Source: Actinomadura hallensis (lineage in GTDB: Bacteria; Actinomycetota; Actinomycetes; Streptosporangiales; Streptosporangiaceae). From it: a stretch of 64,000 bases of DNA. Shown here piece by piece: positions 7,978 to 15,949 of this stretch. The notes beneath the pieces are model-generated. The model searched no databases, was not told where the DNA came from, and saw only the letters and a list, made by a program, of their open reading frames with translations. Where the stretch lies: assembly GCF_006716765.1 (NCBI RefSeq), contig NZ_VFPO01000001.1:1736001-1800000 (forward strand). Reading direction: 5' to 3'. The translations under genes were made by a program, and so were the position numbers. Positions within the stretch are counted from its first letter, which is position 1, and every line of letters starts with the position of its first letter.

Positions 7978-8454
7978 ATGCGCGTGTTTCTTGGATGCGA
8001 CCATGCCGGCTTCGAGCTGAAGGAGCACCTGGTCTCCTGGCTGAAGGAGAACGGGCACGAGGCCGTGGACTGCGGCGCGTTCGAGTACGACGCCGCCGAC
8101 GACTACCCGCCGTTCGTGCTGCGGGCGGCCGAGCGGACGGCGGCCGAGCCGGGAGCGATCGGCGTGGTGATCGGCGGCTCCGGCAACGGCGAGGCCATCG
8201 CCGCCAACAAGGTCAAGGGCGTGCGCGCCGCACTGGTCTGGAGCGACGCCACCGCCACGCTCGCCCGCGAGCACAACGACGCGAACGTCATCAGCATCGG
8301 CGCCCGCCAGCACGACATGGACACCGCCACCCGGTTCGTGAAGCTGTTCATCGAGACCGCCTACTCCGGGGAACCGCGCCACACCCGCCGGATCGAGATG
8401 CTCGGCGACTACGAGCGGACGGGCGAGCTTCCGCCCCTGCCCGGCGAAGGCTGA
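7978..8454 (+). CDS. rpiB: Ribose-5-phosphate isomerase B
   Basis: Interconverts ribose 5-phosphate and ribulose 5-phosphate in the pentose phosphate pathway. The 158-residue protein begins MRVFLGCDHAGFELK, the RpiB N-terminus with the phosphate/substrate DHAG motif, and has the GGSGNGE loop. The family's usual catalytic cysteine position in this loop reads GSGNG, the form found in actinobacterial RpiB, where a glutamate is the base. The ATG at 7978 matches the family start. GAGAAT ten bases upstream suggests a leaderless or short-leader transcript. It also feeds from the ara pathway at 48-52 kb through the pentose phosphate pool. Confidence 0.94.
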   Translation: MRVFLGCDHAGFELKEHLVSWLKENGHEAVDCGAFEYDAADDYPPFVLRAAERTAAEPGAIGVVIGGSGNGEAIAANKVKGVRAALVWSDATATLAREHNDANVISIGARQHDMDTATRFVKLFIETAYSGEPRHTRRIEMLGDYERTGELPPLPGEG

Positions 8455-8516
8455 TCCGGGGCCGCCCCGCCCTGCCCGTACTGTCTCTTCCGTTCCTCCC
8501 CGGTGGTCGCGGCGCG

Positions 8517-8774
8517 CTAGCGGCCGTCCGCCGGGGGTCTGCGGGCGCCGCCGCGCTTGCCGAGGCGGCGCCGCTCGTTCTTCGCGGCCTTCGTCCCGGC
8601 CTTCGGCCGCCGGGGCGCCTCCGCGGACCCGGCCGCGCCGGAGCCGGCGCCGGCGGAACCGCGGCGCCCGCCCGGACCGGCGGCCGCCTCGTCCTCCCCG
8701 CCGTCACGCGGGCGGGAGACGTCCCGCGCCCGCATCGCCGCGTCGACCGTGATCCGCATTCCCGGCTGTCCCAT
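8517..8774 (-). CDS. Small basic conserved-type protein, unknown function
   Basis: 85 residues. It starts MGQPGMRITVDAAMRARDVSRP, then a glycine/alanine-rich linker, then a strongly basic end (KAGTKAAKNERRRLGKRGG). The orderly N-terminus followed by a charged tail looks like a small nucleic-acid-associated or ribosome-associated protein, but I do not recognise the family. GAAAGGGG lies upstream of the ATG at 8774; an ATG at 8759 (MRITV) is an alternative start. It is convergent with rpiB and divergent from the phosphatase gene. Confidence 0.55.
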   Translation of the reverse strand: MGQPGMRITVDAAMRARDVSRPRDGGEDEAAAGPGGRRGSAGAGSGAAGSAEAPRRPKAGTKAAKNERRRLGKRGGARRPPADGR

Positions 8775-8898
8775 GCGCCGCCCCTTTCCCGCTCCGCCTA
8801 TCCCTACCCGGAGAAAACGTAGCTGGACCGTTGCAAATGGTCACCGGTGCCCCGGATGCCGACCCGGCGGCGTGAATGCTCGATACAGTGCCGGAGTC

Positions 8899-10017
8899 AT
8901 GCTGCAACGACTGGTGCACCTCCTTCCGCCGAGAGTGCGCGCCGTCCTGCGCCGGATCCCGGTCCTCGTGGCGCTGTACCGGTGGCTGCGGCGGGGGAAG
9001 CTGACCAGGGAGCGCCACGTGTTCGCGGCCCTGGCGGCCTTCGCGGTCGCCATAGGGTTCGCCACCGCGAACGACACGAGGGGCCTGGCGCCCTCGGGCA
9101 TCCTCGTCCTGATCGTGATCGGCGGCGGGCTGCTGCTGAAGGTGCGGAGCCTGATCGCGCTGCTCGTCGTCGTCGCCGGGACGGCCGCCTACAACGCCTG
9201 GCTGGACGTCCCCGCGATCGGCATCGGCATGGCCGTCACGCTGACGATCAGCGCGGTGCTCGCCCTCACCCTCGCCCGGACGCGCCAGAAACTCGGCGTG
9301 CAGGGCCTGCGCGGCGACTCGATGCTGCTGGAGCTGCGCGACCGCCTGCAGCGCCAGGGGGAGATGCCGGAACTCCCGGAGGGCTGGGGCTCGCAGGTGG
9401 TGCTGCTGCAGGCCGGCGGGTCGTCGTTCGGCGGCGACTTCGTGGTGTCGGCGTCCGACGGGGACACCCTGGAGGTCGCGCTGGTCGACGTGTCCGGCAA
9501 GGGCACCGACGCCGGAACCCGGGCGCTGATGCTGTCGGGGGCGTTCGGGGGGCTTCTTGGATCGGTCCAGCCCGAGCGGTTCCTTCCCGCCTGCAACGAC
9601 TACCTCCACCGCCAGCGGTGGGACGAGGGGTTCGTCACCGCCGTCCACGTCGTCGTCGACCTGAAGACGGGGGAGTACACGGTCGAGTCGGCGGGGCATC
9701 CGCCGGCCGTCCAGTTCGACGCGAGCAGCGGCGAATGGCGGGTCGGGTCCGCCAAGGGAGTGGTGCTGGGCGTCGTGCCCGATCTGCGGTGCATCCCCGA
9801 GCGCGGGAAGCTGCGGCCCGGCGACGCGCTGCTCCTCTACACCGACGGGCTGGTGGAGTCCCCGGGCAGCGACCTCGACGCCGGGATCGACCGGCTGCTC
9901 GGCGAGGCGGAGCGGCTCGTCCCCCAGGGGTTCGGCCGGGGCGCGAGGGAGCTGGTGGAGACGATGGCGGCGGCCCGCGACGACGACTGCGCCCTCGTCC
10001 TCATCTGGCGCACCTGA
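8899..10017 (+). CDS. Membrane-anchored PP2C/SpoIIE-type serine phosphatase
   Basis: A 372-residue protein. A basic N-terminus is followed by about four hydrophobic helices between residues 40 and 125, then a cytoplasmic SpoIIE-like phosphatase domain: GGDFVVSAS and VDVSGKGTDAG carry metal-binding aspartates, and a late YTDGLVESPG motif and DDCALVLIW close the domain. Such enzymes usually dephosphorylate anti-anti-sigma factors or other regulators. The ATG at 8899 is preceded by a weak GGAG. It is convergent, 30 bp apart, with the Ser/Thr kinase gene on the other strand. A functional pairing is possible but not shown. Confidence 0.85.
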   Translation: MLQRLVHLLPPRVRAVLRRIPVLVALYRWLRRGKLTRERHVFAALAAFAVAIGFATANDTRGLAPSGILVLIVIGGGLLLKVRSLIALLVVVAGTAAYNAWLDVPAIGIGMAVTLTISAVLALTLARTRQKLGVQGLRGDSMLLELRDRLQRQGEMPELPEGWGSQVVLLQAGGSSFGGDFVVSASDGDTLEVALVDVSGKGTDAGTRALMLSGAFGGLLGSVQPERFLPACNDYLHRQRWDEGFVTAVHVVVDLKTGEYTVESAGHPPAVQFDASSGEWRVGSAKGVVLGVVPDLRCIPERGKLRPGDALLLYTDGLVESPGSDLDAGIDRLLGEAERLVPQGFGRGARELVETMAAARDDDCALVLIWRT

Positions 10018-10047
10018 CCTCGCCGGACGAGAACCGCGGCGGGACGG

Positions 10048-11172
10048 TCACCAGAGGCCGTGGCGGGCCTTGTGCGCCGGGGTGTCGGGACGCTGCTGCG
10101 GCTCGTTCCTGCCCTGCGCCAGCCCGAAGATGATCGCGCCGATCAGCACGGTGCCCGCGGCGGCGCCCGCGCCGGCCAGCACCCGGGCGCGGGTGGACGA
10201 CGTCGCGTCCACCATGCCGGGCGGTGTGAACGCCCTGGTGTCGGTGTCGTCGTGACCTGCGCCGGCTCGGCGGCCGCGACGCCCGGACCCCCGGGAGGGG
10301 GCGGGCGCCGGAGAAGCCGGCGGCGGCGTCGCGGGCCACCGCCCGAAAGGGTCCGGTTCCTGCTGCTCGACCAGGGTCAGCAGCAGGTCGGACGCGGTGG
10401 GGCGCTCGGCCGGGTTCTTCGCCAGGGCCGACCGCACGGCGGGGACCAGCGGCTCCGGCAGCCCCGACAGGTCGGGTTCGTCGGCGCCCGTGCGGAGGGT
10501 CGCGGGGTCGCCGCCGATCGGCATCCGGCCCGTCCCCGCGTGGGCGATGAGGCAGCCCCATGCGAAGACGTCGGCGGCGGGCGTCGCGGGACCGCCGATG
10601 AGCACCTCGGGCGCGATCCATCCGGGCGTTCCGAGGACCTTGCCCGACGCGGCGGCGGCCGGGCCGGCGGGGTCCTGGCTGCGGGCGATGCCGAAGTCGA
10701 TGACCCGGCAGCCGGACAGGGTCAGCATCACGTTGGCGGGTTTGAGGTCGCGGTGCACGAGGCCCGCCGCGTGGATCGCCGCGAGCGCCGACGCCACCCC
10801 CACCGCCACGCCGTGCAGGTCGGCGGCGGGCAGCGGCCCGTCGGCGACGAGCCTGCTGTGCAGCGACACGCCGCCCACGTACTCGGTGACCAGGTAGGGC
10901 CTGCCGTTCTCCTCGCCGTGCGCGAGGACCCGCGCGGTGCAGAAGGACGCGACGCGGCTCGCGAGCTGGGCCTCGTCCCTGAAGCGCCGCCGGTGGGAGG
11001 GGTCGCCCGCCAGATGCGGATGGATGGTCTTCACCGCCACCCGGCCCCCGGACGCGGGGTCGGCGCCGAGGTAGACCATCCCCATGCCCCCCGAGCCGAG
11101 CCGGCCCAGCAGCGTGAGCCCGGCGACCTCCCGGGGGTCCGCGGGTTCCAGCGGCGTGATGTGTCCGTCCAT
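10048..11172 (-). CDS. Hanks-type serine/threonine protein kinase with one C-terminal transmembrane helix
   Basis: 374 residues. Kinase motifs are intact: glycine loop GSGGMGMVYLG (about 27-36), Lys48 in AVKTI, HRDLKPAN with Asp142, DFG at 159-161, APE-like APEVLIGG. The domain ends near residue 270. A proline- and arginine-rich juxtamembrane linker follows, then one hydrophobic helix (about 328-350) and only about 20 outer residues. There are no PASTA repeats, so no obvious muropeptide sensor. The promoter lies in the roughly 400-bp gap shared with the divergent histidine kinase gene. Confidence 0.92.
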   Translation of the reverse strand: MDGHITPLEPADPREVAGLTLLGRLGSGGMGMVYLGADPASGGRVAVKTIHPHLAGDPSHRRRFRDEAQLASRVASFCTARVLAHGEENGRPYLVTEYVGGVSLHSRLVADGPLPAADLHGVAVGVASALAAIHAAGLVHRDLKPANVMLTLSGCRVIDFGIARSQDPAGPAAAASGKVLGTPGWIAPEVLIGGPATPAADVFAWGCLIAHAGTGRMPIGGDPATLRTGADEPDLSGLPEPLVPAVRSALAKNPAERPTASDLLLTLVEQQEPDPFGRWPATPPPASPAPAPSRGSGRRGRRAGAGHDDTDTRAFTPPGMVDATSSTRARVLAGAGAAAGTVLIGAIIFGLAQGRNEPQQRPDTPAHKARHGLW

Positions 11173-11581
11173 GGGGTGTCCCGGCTCCCTTGTTCCTCTC
11201 CTGTCCGCCTATCCCCGATCGGTCGCGGATTATGGGGGCGAGTTCTCCGGGAGGTGCGGAAACGTGATCGTCACGTCGTCGTAGCGTCCCGTGCACCGGA
11301 GGCGTGCAGAGTGGGTACCGGTTCGGCCGGACGGGCCCGGTCCCCGTGGGAATTCCTCCTCGGCGCGCGGGCGGGCGGGCGGCGGCCGGCGGCACCGAAG
11401 GGTGATGCCCGCGTGCGCCGCGCCCCAGGGGTGGGAGGCGCCGCGCACGCGGGCGTCCGTCCGTTTTCCGCCGATGTTTCGCAGGTCAACGGGTCGGAAA
11501 CAACCAGTTCTGCGTTCACCCCCCAGTCACGGCGAGCGGGGCGGCACCGCCGTGTGCACCGAAAGGGGGGAGGGCACCGGG
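11173..11581. other. Divergent intergenic region between kinase genes
   Basis: 409 bp with no convincing gene. It must contain the promoters of the Ser/Thr kinase (leftward) and of the histidine kinase (rightward). I see no strong inverted repeat or recognised operator, only an AAAGGGGGGAGGG ribosome-site run at its right edge before the GTG at 11582. Confidence 0.6.
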
Positions 11582-12961
11582 GTGCGGAGTCTCGGGAACC
11601 GGTGGTCGCCGTCCTCCTGGTCGGTGCGGACCCGGGTGACGGTCACCGCGACCCTGATCGTCGCCCTCCTGCTCGTCGCCGGCTCGCTGATCTTCTACCA
11701 GGTCGTCAGGTACACGGTCCTCGAGGGCCTGCACGACCAGGGGACCCACGCCATCACCGACCTGACGACGCTGGTCCGCACGTCGGACCCGCGAGGCCAG
11801 CTCTCCGCGCGGGACACCGAGTTCACCCTCCTGCAGGTGGTGTCGGAGGACGACGTCGTGCTCGCCACGAGCGCCTCGCTGGAGGACTACGGTCCACTGG
11901 ACGTGCCCTTGCCCCGCAACCCGGGCAGGGCCGTCTACCGCACCCTCAAGATCCCGGGGAAGGGTCAGGTCTACCTGGTCACGGAACGCGTGCGGACGGC
12001 GGGCGGCTGGCGGATCGCGCATGCCGCGACCCCCATCGACGAGTTCAACCGCTATCAGGGCATCTTCATCGGCATGCTGGTGGGGATGTCGGTCGTCGGT
12101 ACCGCCGCGGTCGGCTACATCGTGTCGCTGTCGGTGCGGCGGGCGCTGCGCCCGGTGCGGACGATGAGCGGCGAGCTCGCCGAGATCACCGGCCGTGCCC
12201 CGGACCGCCGCGTGACCGTCCCCGGCCCCGCCGACGAGGTGTCGGAGCTGGCGAGGTCGGTCAACGTGACGCTGGGCCGGCTGCAGGACGTCCTCGAACG
12301 GCAGCGCGGGTTCGTCGCCGACGTCTCGCACGAGCTCCGCAGCCCGCTCACCGGGCTGCGGGCCCAGCTGGAGCTGGCGCTGGAGCATCCCGAGGACGAG
12401 GACTGGCCGGTCGTCGCCCGGACCGCGCTCGACAACGCCGAGCGGCTCCACGGCATCGTGAGCGACCTGCTGATCCTGGCGAAGGTCGGCGCGGGCGTGG
12501 AGGCGGGGCGGGAACCGGTCGACCTGGCCTCGCTGGTCCGCTCGGAGACGGCGCGGCGCACCCCCAGGGTGCCCGTCGAACTGGACGTGGAGGAGGGCGT
12601 CACGGTGCTGGCGACGCCCCACCACATCGTCCGGGTCCTGACGAATCTCCTGGACAACGCCGAGCGGCACGCCGAGTCGTGGATCAGGGTGACCGTGACC
12701 GCGGAGGAGCGCGACGCCGTGCTGGAGGTGCTGGACGACGGCGCGGGGATCGCGCCCAAGGACCGCGAGCGGATCTTCTGGCGCTTCCACCGGCTCGCCG
12801 AGAGCCGCGACCGCGACCAGGCCGGGACCGGACTCGGACTGACGATCTCCCGCGACATCGCCCGCGCGCACGGCGGTTCGCTCGTCGCCGCCGAGAGCGA
12901 CCGGGGCGCGCGGTTCGTGATGCGCATCCCCCTCGACCGCTCCGCGGCCGGCGGGCCGTGA
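11582..12961 (+). CDS. Orphan sensor histidine kinase (HAMP-HisKA-HATPase)
   Basis: 459 residues with the classic layout: TM1 about 20-42, an extracytoplasmic loop of roughly 110 residues, TM2 about 160-182, HAMP to about 235, HisKA with DVSHELRSPL (His250), and ATPase motifs NLLDNAERH, DDGAGI and GTGLGL. The start is GTG at 11582, behind a strong GGGGGGAGGG; earlier in-frame starts lack this. No response regulator is adjacent, so its partner is elsewhere. The following gene is convergent, nine bases away. Confidence 0.9.
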   Translation: MRSLGNRWSPSSWSVRTRVTVTATLIVALLLVAGSLIFYQVVRYTVLEGLHDQGTHAITDLTTLVRTSDPRGQLSARDTEFTLLQVVSEDDVVLATSASLEDYGPLDVPLPRNPGRAVYRTLKIPGKGQVYLVTERVRTAGGWRIAHAATPIDEFNRYQGIFIGMLVGMSVVGTAAVGYIVSLSVRRALRPVRTMSGELAEITGRAPDRRVTVPGPADEVSELARSVNVTLGRLQDVLERQRGFVADVSHELRSPLTGLRAQLELALEHPEDEDWPVVARTALDNAERLHGIVSDLLILAKVGAGVEAGREPVDLASLVRSETARRTPRVPVELDVEEGVTVLATPHHIVRVLTNLLDNAERHAESWIRVTVTAEERDAVLEVLDDGAGIAPKDRERIFWRFHRLAESRDRDQAGTGLGLTISRDIARAHGGSLVAAESDRGARFVMRIPLDRSAAGGP

Positions 12962-12970
12962 CCCGTCCGG

Positions 12971-14392
12971 TCACCCGGCGGCCAGCGGAGGGCGGCGCCG
13001 CCCGTGCAGGGTGGCCTGCTCGAACGCGTGCCCGATCTGCAGGACCGCGAGATCCCCGTGGTGCGGGCCGACGATCTGCAGGCCGACCGGCAGCCCGTCG
13101 CCGGTGAACCCGGCGGGCACCGACAGCGCGGGGGAGCCGGTCGCCGAGATGAGGAAGCACGAGCGCATCCACTCCAGGTAGTCGTGCATCGGCTCCCCGG
13201 CGACCTCCTCCGGGTACTCCAGCGCGGCGTCGAACGGCGGCACCTGGCTGACCGGCAGGAGCAGCGCGTCGTAGCGCTCGAAGAACTCCCTGACCCGGTG
13301 GAACAGCCGGGTGTGCAGCACCTCGGCCCGGCCGAGCTCGGCGCCGGTGAGGCCGCGGCCCGCGTCGATGTTCTGCGCGAGCGACGGCTTGAAGTCGGCG
13401 CGGCGCTCGTCCAGCAGAGGGCGGAGCGTGATGTCCCAGTGCCAGGCGCGCAGCGTCCGGAAGACCTCGTCGGCGCCCGACAGGTCGGGGCACGCCTCCT
13501 CGACCGTGCAGCCGAGGTCCTCGAACACCTTCACGGCGGGTTCGAGGACGCCGGTGACGGCGGGATCGACGGGCACCGTCCCGCCGAGGTCGGGGGACCA
13601 GGCGACCCGCAGCCCCGCGAGGTCCCGGTCGAGGGGGACGGCGAACGCCGAGCCCGGCGTCTCCAGCGCGATCGGGCTGCGCGGGTCGGGTCCCGCGAGC
13701 ACCGACAGGAGCAGCGCCGTGTCGGCCACGTCCCGCGCCATGGGACCCTGCACGCCCAGCGTCGACCAGGCCGCCGCGACCGGCCACGACGGAACCCGCC
13801 CCGGCGACGGGCGGAGCCCGACGACGTTGCAGAACGACGCGGGGTTGCGCAGGGACCCGCCCATGTCGCTGCCGTCGGCGATGGGATGCATGCCGCACGC
13901 CAGCGCCGCCGCGGCCCCGCCGCTGCTGCCGCCGGCGGACCGGGTCGGGTCGTAGGGGTTGCGGGTCACGCCGAACACCGGGTTGAACGTGTGGGACCCG
14001 GCGGCGAACTCCGGCACGTTCGTCTTGCCGATCGTGATGGCCCCGGCCGCCCGGATCCGCTCCACGACCAGCTCGTCGGCGTCCGGGACGTGGTCGGCGA
14101 AGATCGGCGACCCGGACGTGGTGCGGACGCCCCCGGTGGCGTGCGTGTCCTTGTGCGCCACCGGCAGGCCGTGCAGGGGGCCCGGCGGGACGCCGGACGC
14201 GAGCCGCTCGTCGGCGGCGAGGGCCTGCCGTTCCGCCTCCTCGGCGATCAACGTGACCACCGCGTTGACCTGCGGGTTCGTCCGCTCGATCTGGTCGAGA
14301 TGGGCCCGCAGGACCTCCCGCGCCGACAGCTCGCGGGCGCGGATGCGGCGGGCGAGTTCGCGGGCGGACATGAAGTGGATCTCGTCGGACAA
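12971..14392 (-). CDS. Amidase (amidase signature family)
   Basis: 473 residues with the Ser-cisSer-Lys triad of amidase-signature enzymes: Lys81 in VAHKDT, the GGSSGG stretch at about 154-159 with the cis-serine, and the nucleophile Ser180 in DMGGS. Substrate cannot be told from sequence; the family includes general amidases and GatA-like enzymes. No gatB or gatC is adjacent and the C-terminus resembles free-standing amidases. The start is taken as TTG at 14392 because AGAAGGGAAG lies just upstream; ATG at 14371 is the alternative. It is divergent from the carboxyltransferase gene. Confidence 0.88.
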   Translation of the reverse strand: MSDEIHFMSARELARRIRARELSAREVLRAHLDQIERTNPQVNAVVTLIAEEAERQALAADERLASGVPPGPLHGLPVAHKDTHATGGVRTTSGSPIFADHVPDADELVVERIRAAGAITIGKTNVPEFAAGSHTFNPVFGVTRNPYDPTRSAGGSSGGAAAALACGMHPIADGSDMGGSLRNPASFCNVVGLRPSPGRVPSWPVAAAWSTLGVQGPMARDVADTALLLSVLAGPDPRSPIALETPGSAFAVPLDRDLAGLRVAWSPDLGGTVPVDPAVTGVLEPAVKVFEDLGCTVEEACPDLSGADEVFRTLRAWHWDITLRPLLDERRADFKPSLAQNIDAGRGLTGAELGRAEVLHTRLFHRVREFFERYDALLLPVSQVPPFDAALEYPEEVAGEPMHDYLEWMRSCFLISATGSPALSVPAGFTGDGLPVGLQIVGPHHGDLAVLQIGHAFEQATLHGRRRPPLAAG

Positions 14393-14473
14393 CGTCGCTT
14401 CCCTTCTGCCGGGGGTCCCACCAGTGTCCCCCCCATGTGGCCCGTGAGCGGCCATAACGGCCATGATGGTCGG

Positions 14474-15949
14474 GTGAGCGAGCGAGTCGGTGCGCGCGAA
14501 CTGCTGCGCCGCGTGCTGGACGAGGAGGGCTGGGTCTCCTGGGACGCCCCGCCCACGGGGCAGCCGGGACCGTCCACCCCCTACGGGCGGGAGCTGGCCG
14601 CCGCCCGTGAGCGCAGCGGGTGCGACGAGGCCGTGATCACCGGGGAGGGGCGGCTGCGGGGCCGCCGCGTCGCGTTCGTCGTGTCCGAGTTCCGCTTCCT
14701 CGCCGGCTCGATCGGCCTCGCCACCGCCGACCGGATCGTCGCCGCCGTCGAGCGCGCCACCGCCGAGCGGCTGCCGCTGCTCGCCGCGCCGTCGTCCGGC
14801 GGGACCCGGATGCAGGAGGGCACGGCCGCGTTCGTCCAGATGGCCCGCATCACCGCCGCCGTCCGTGCGCACCGCTCGGCCGGGCTGCCCTACCTGGTCT
14901 ATCTGCGGCACCCCACGACGGGCGGGGTGTTCGCCTCGTGGGGGTCGCTCGGGCACGTGACGGCCGCCGAGCCCGGCGCGCTGATCGGCTTCCTGGGGCC
15001 GCGCGTGTACGAGGGCCTCTACGGGGAGCCGTTCCCCGGCGGCGTCCAGGTCGCCGAGAACCTGGCGGCGAAGGGCCTGCTGGACGCCGTGGTCGGGATC
15101 GACGACCTCGCCGGCGTGGCGTCCCGGGCCCTGGACGTGCTGTGCGCGGACCCGCCCCCGGCCGCCCCGCCCCCGGAGACCGCGACCCCGGTCCCGGAGA
15201 CCGCGGCGTGGGAGTCGATCGAGCGGTCGCGCCGCGCCGACCGCCCGGGCGTCCGCGAACTGCTCCGCCACGGGGCGCGCGACGTGACGCCCCTCTCCGG
15301 CACTGGGCAGGGGGAGTTCGACCCGGGCATGCTCCTCGCCCTGGCGCGTTTCGGCGACGCGCCCTGCGTCCTCGTGGGCCAGGACCGCACCGGCCAGCGC
15401 ACGGGCCATCCGCTCGGGCCCGCGGGCCTGCGCATGGCGCGGCGCGGGATGCGGCTGGCCGCCGAGCTGGCCCTGCCGCTGGTCACGGTCGTCGACACGC
15501 CCGGCGCCGCGCTGTCGGCCGAGGCGGAGGAGGGCGGCCTCGCCGGCGAGATCGCCCGCTGCCTCGCCGACCTGATGAACCACCCGTCGCCGACGCTGTG
15601 CCTGCTGCTGGGCGAGGGCACGGGCGGCGCGGCGCTGGCGCTGCTGCCCGCCGACCGGGTCCTGGTGGCCCGGCACGCCTGGCTGTCCCCGCTGCCGCCC
15701 GAGGGCGCGTCACTGATCGTCCACCGGACCACGGAGCGGGCGGACGAGGTCGCGGCTGCCCAGGGCGTCCGCTCGGCGGACCTCCTGCGCGACGGCGTCG
15801 CCGACGAGCTCGTCCCCGAGTACCCGGACGCGGCCGACGAGCCCGAGGAGTTCTGCCGCCGCGCCGCCGCCGCGGTGGAGCGGGGCCTGTCCGGCCTGCG
15901 CCCCGGCGGGCCCGCCGCCCGCCAGTCCCGCTACCGCCCTCCCGCCTGA
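14474..15949 (+). CDS. Fused acetyl/acyl-CoA carboxyltransferase (AccD-AccA type)
   Basis: 491 residues with two crotonase-fold halves. The N-terminal half (to about 235) is beta-like, with SSGGTRMQEG and a GFLGPRVYE segment. The C-terminal half is alpha-like, with the family's DTPGAALSAEAEEGG and EGTGGAALAL motifs. Together they transfer carboxyl from biotin to an acyl-CoA. The N-terminal zinc ribbon of E. coli AccD is absent. No biotin carboxylase gene is near. The GTG at 14474 lies five bases after CATGAT, suggesting a leaderless message. Its 3' end overlaps the convergent histidine kinase gene by 19 bp. Confidence 0.85.
   Translation: MSERVGARELLRRVLDEEGWVSWDAPPTGQPGPSTPYGRELAAARERSGCDEAVITGEGRLRGRRVAFVVSEFRFLAGSIGLATADRIVAAVERATAERLPLLAAPSSGGTRMQEGTAAFVQMARITAAVRAHRSAGLPYLVYLRHPTTGGVFASWGSLGHVTAAEPGALIGFLGPRVYEGLYGEPFPGGVQVAENLAAKGLLDAVVGIDDLAGVASRALDVLCADPPPAAPPPETATPVPETAAWESIERSRRADRPGVRELLRHGARDVTPLSGTGQGEFDPGMLLALARFGDAPCVLVGQDRTGQRTGHPLGPAGLRMARRGMRLAAELALPLVTVVDTPGAALSAEAEEGGLAGEIARCLADLMNHPSPTLCLLLGEGTGGAALALLPADRVLVARHAWLSPLPPEGASLIVHRTTERADEVAAAQGVRSADLLRDGVADELVPEYPDAADEPEEFCRRAAAAVERGLSGLRPGGPAARQSRYRPPA

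Noticed and set aside
8557..8898. 114-codon upstream extension of the SpoIIE-type phosphatase
   Set aside because: The extension is antisense to a small basic protein gene and of arginine/proline-rich shadow composition; the membrane domain begins after the ATG at 8899.
10060..13107. 1015-codon open frame on the + strand across both kinase genes
   Set aside because: Overlaps a Ser/Thr kinase on one strand and a histidine kinase in another frame; composition is that of an artefact.
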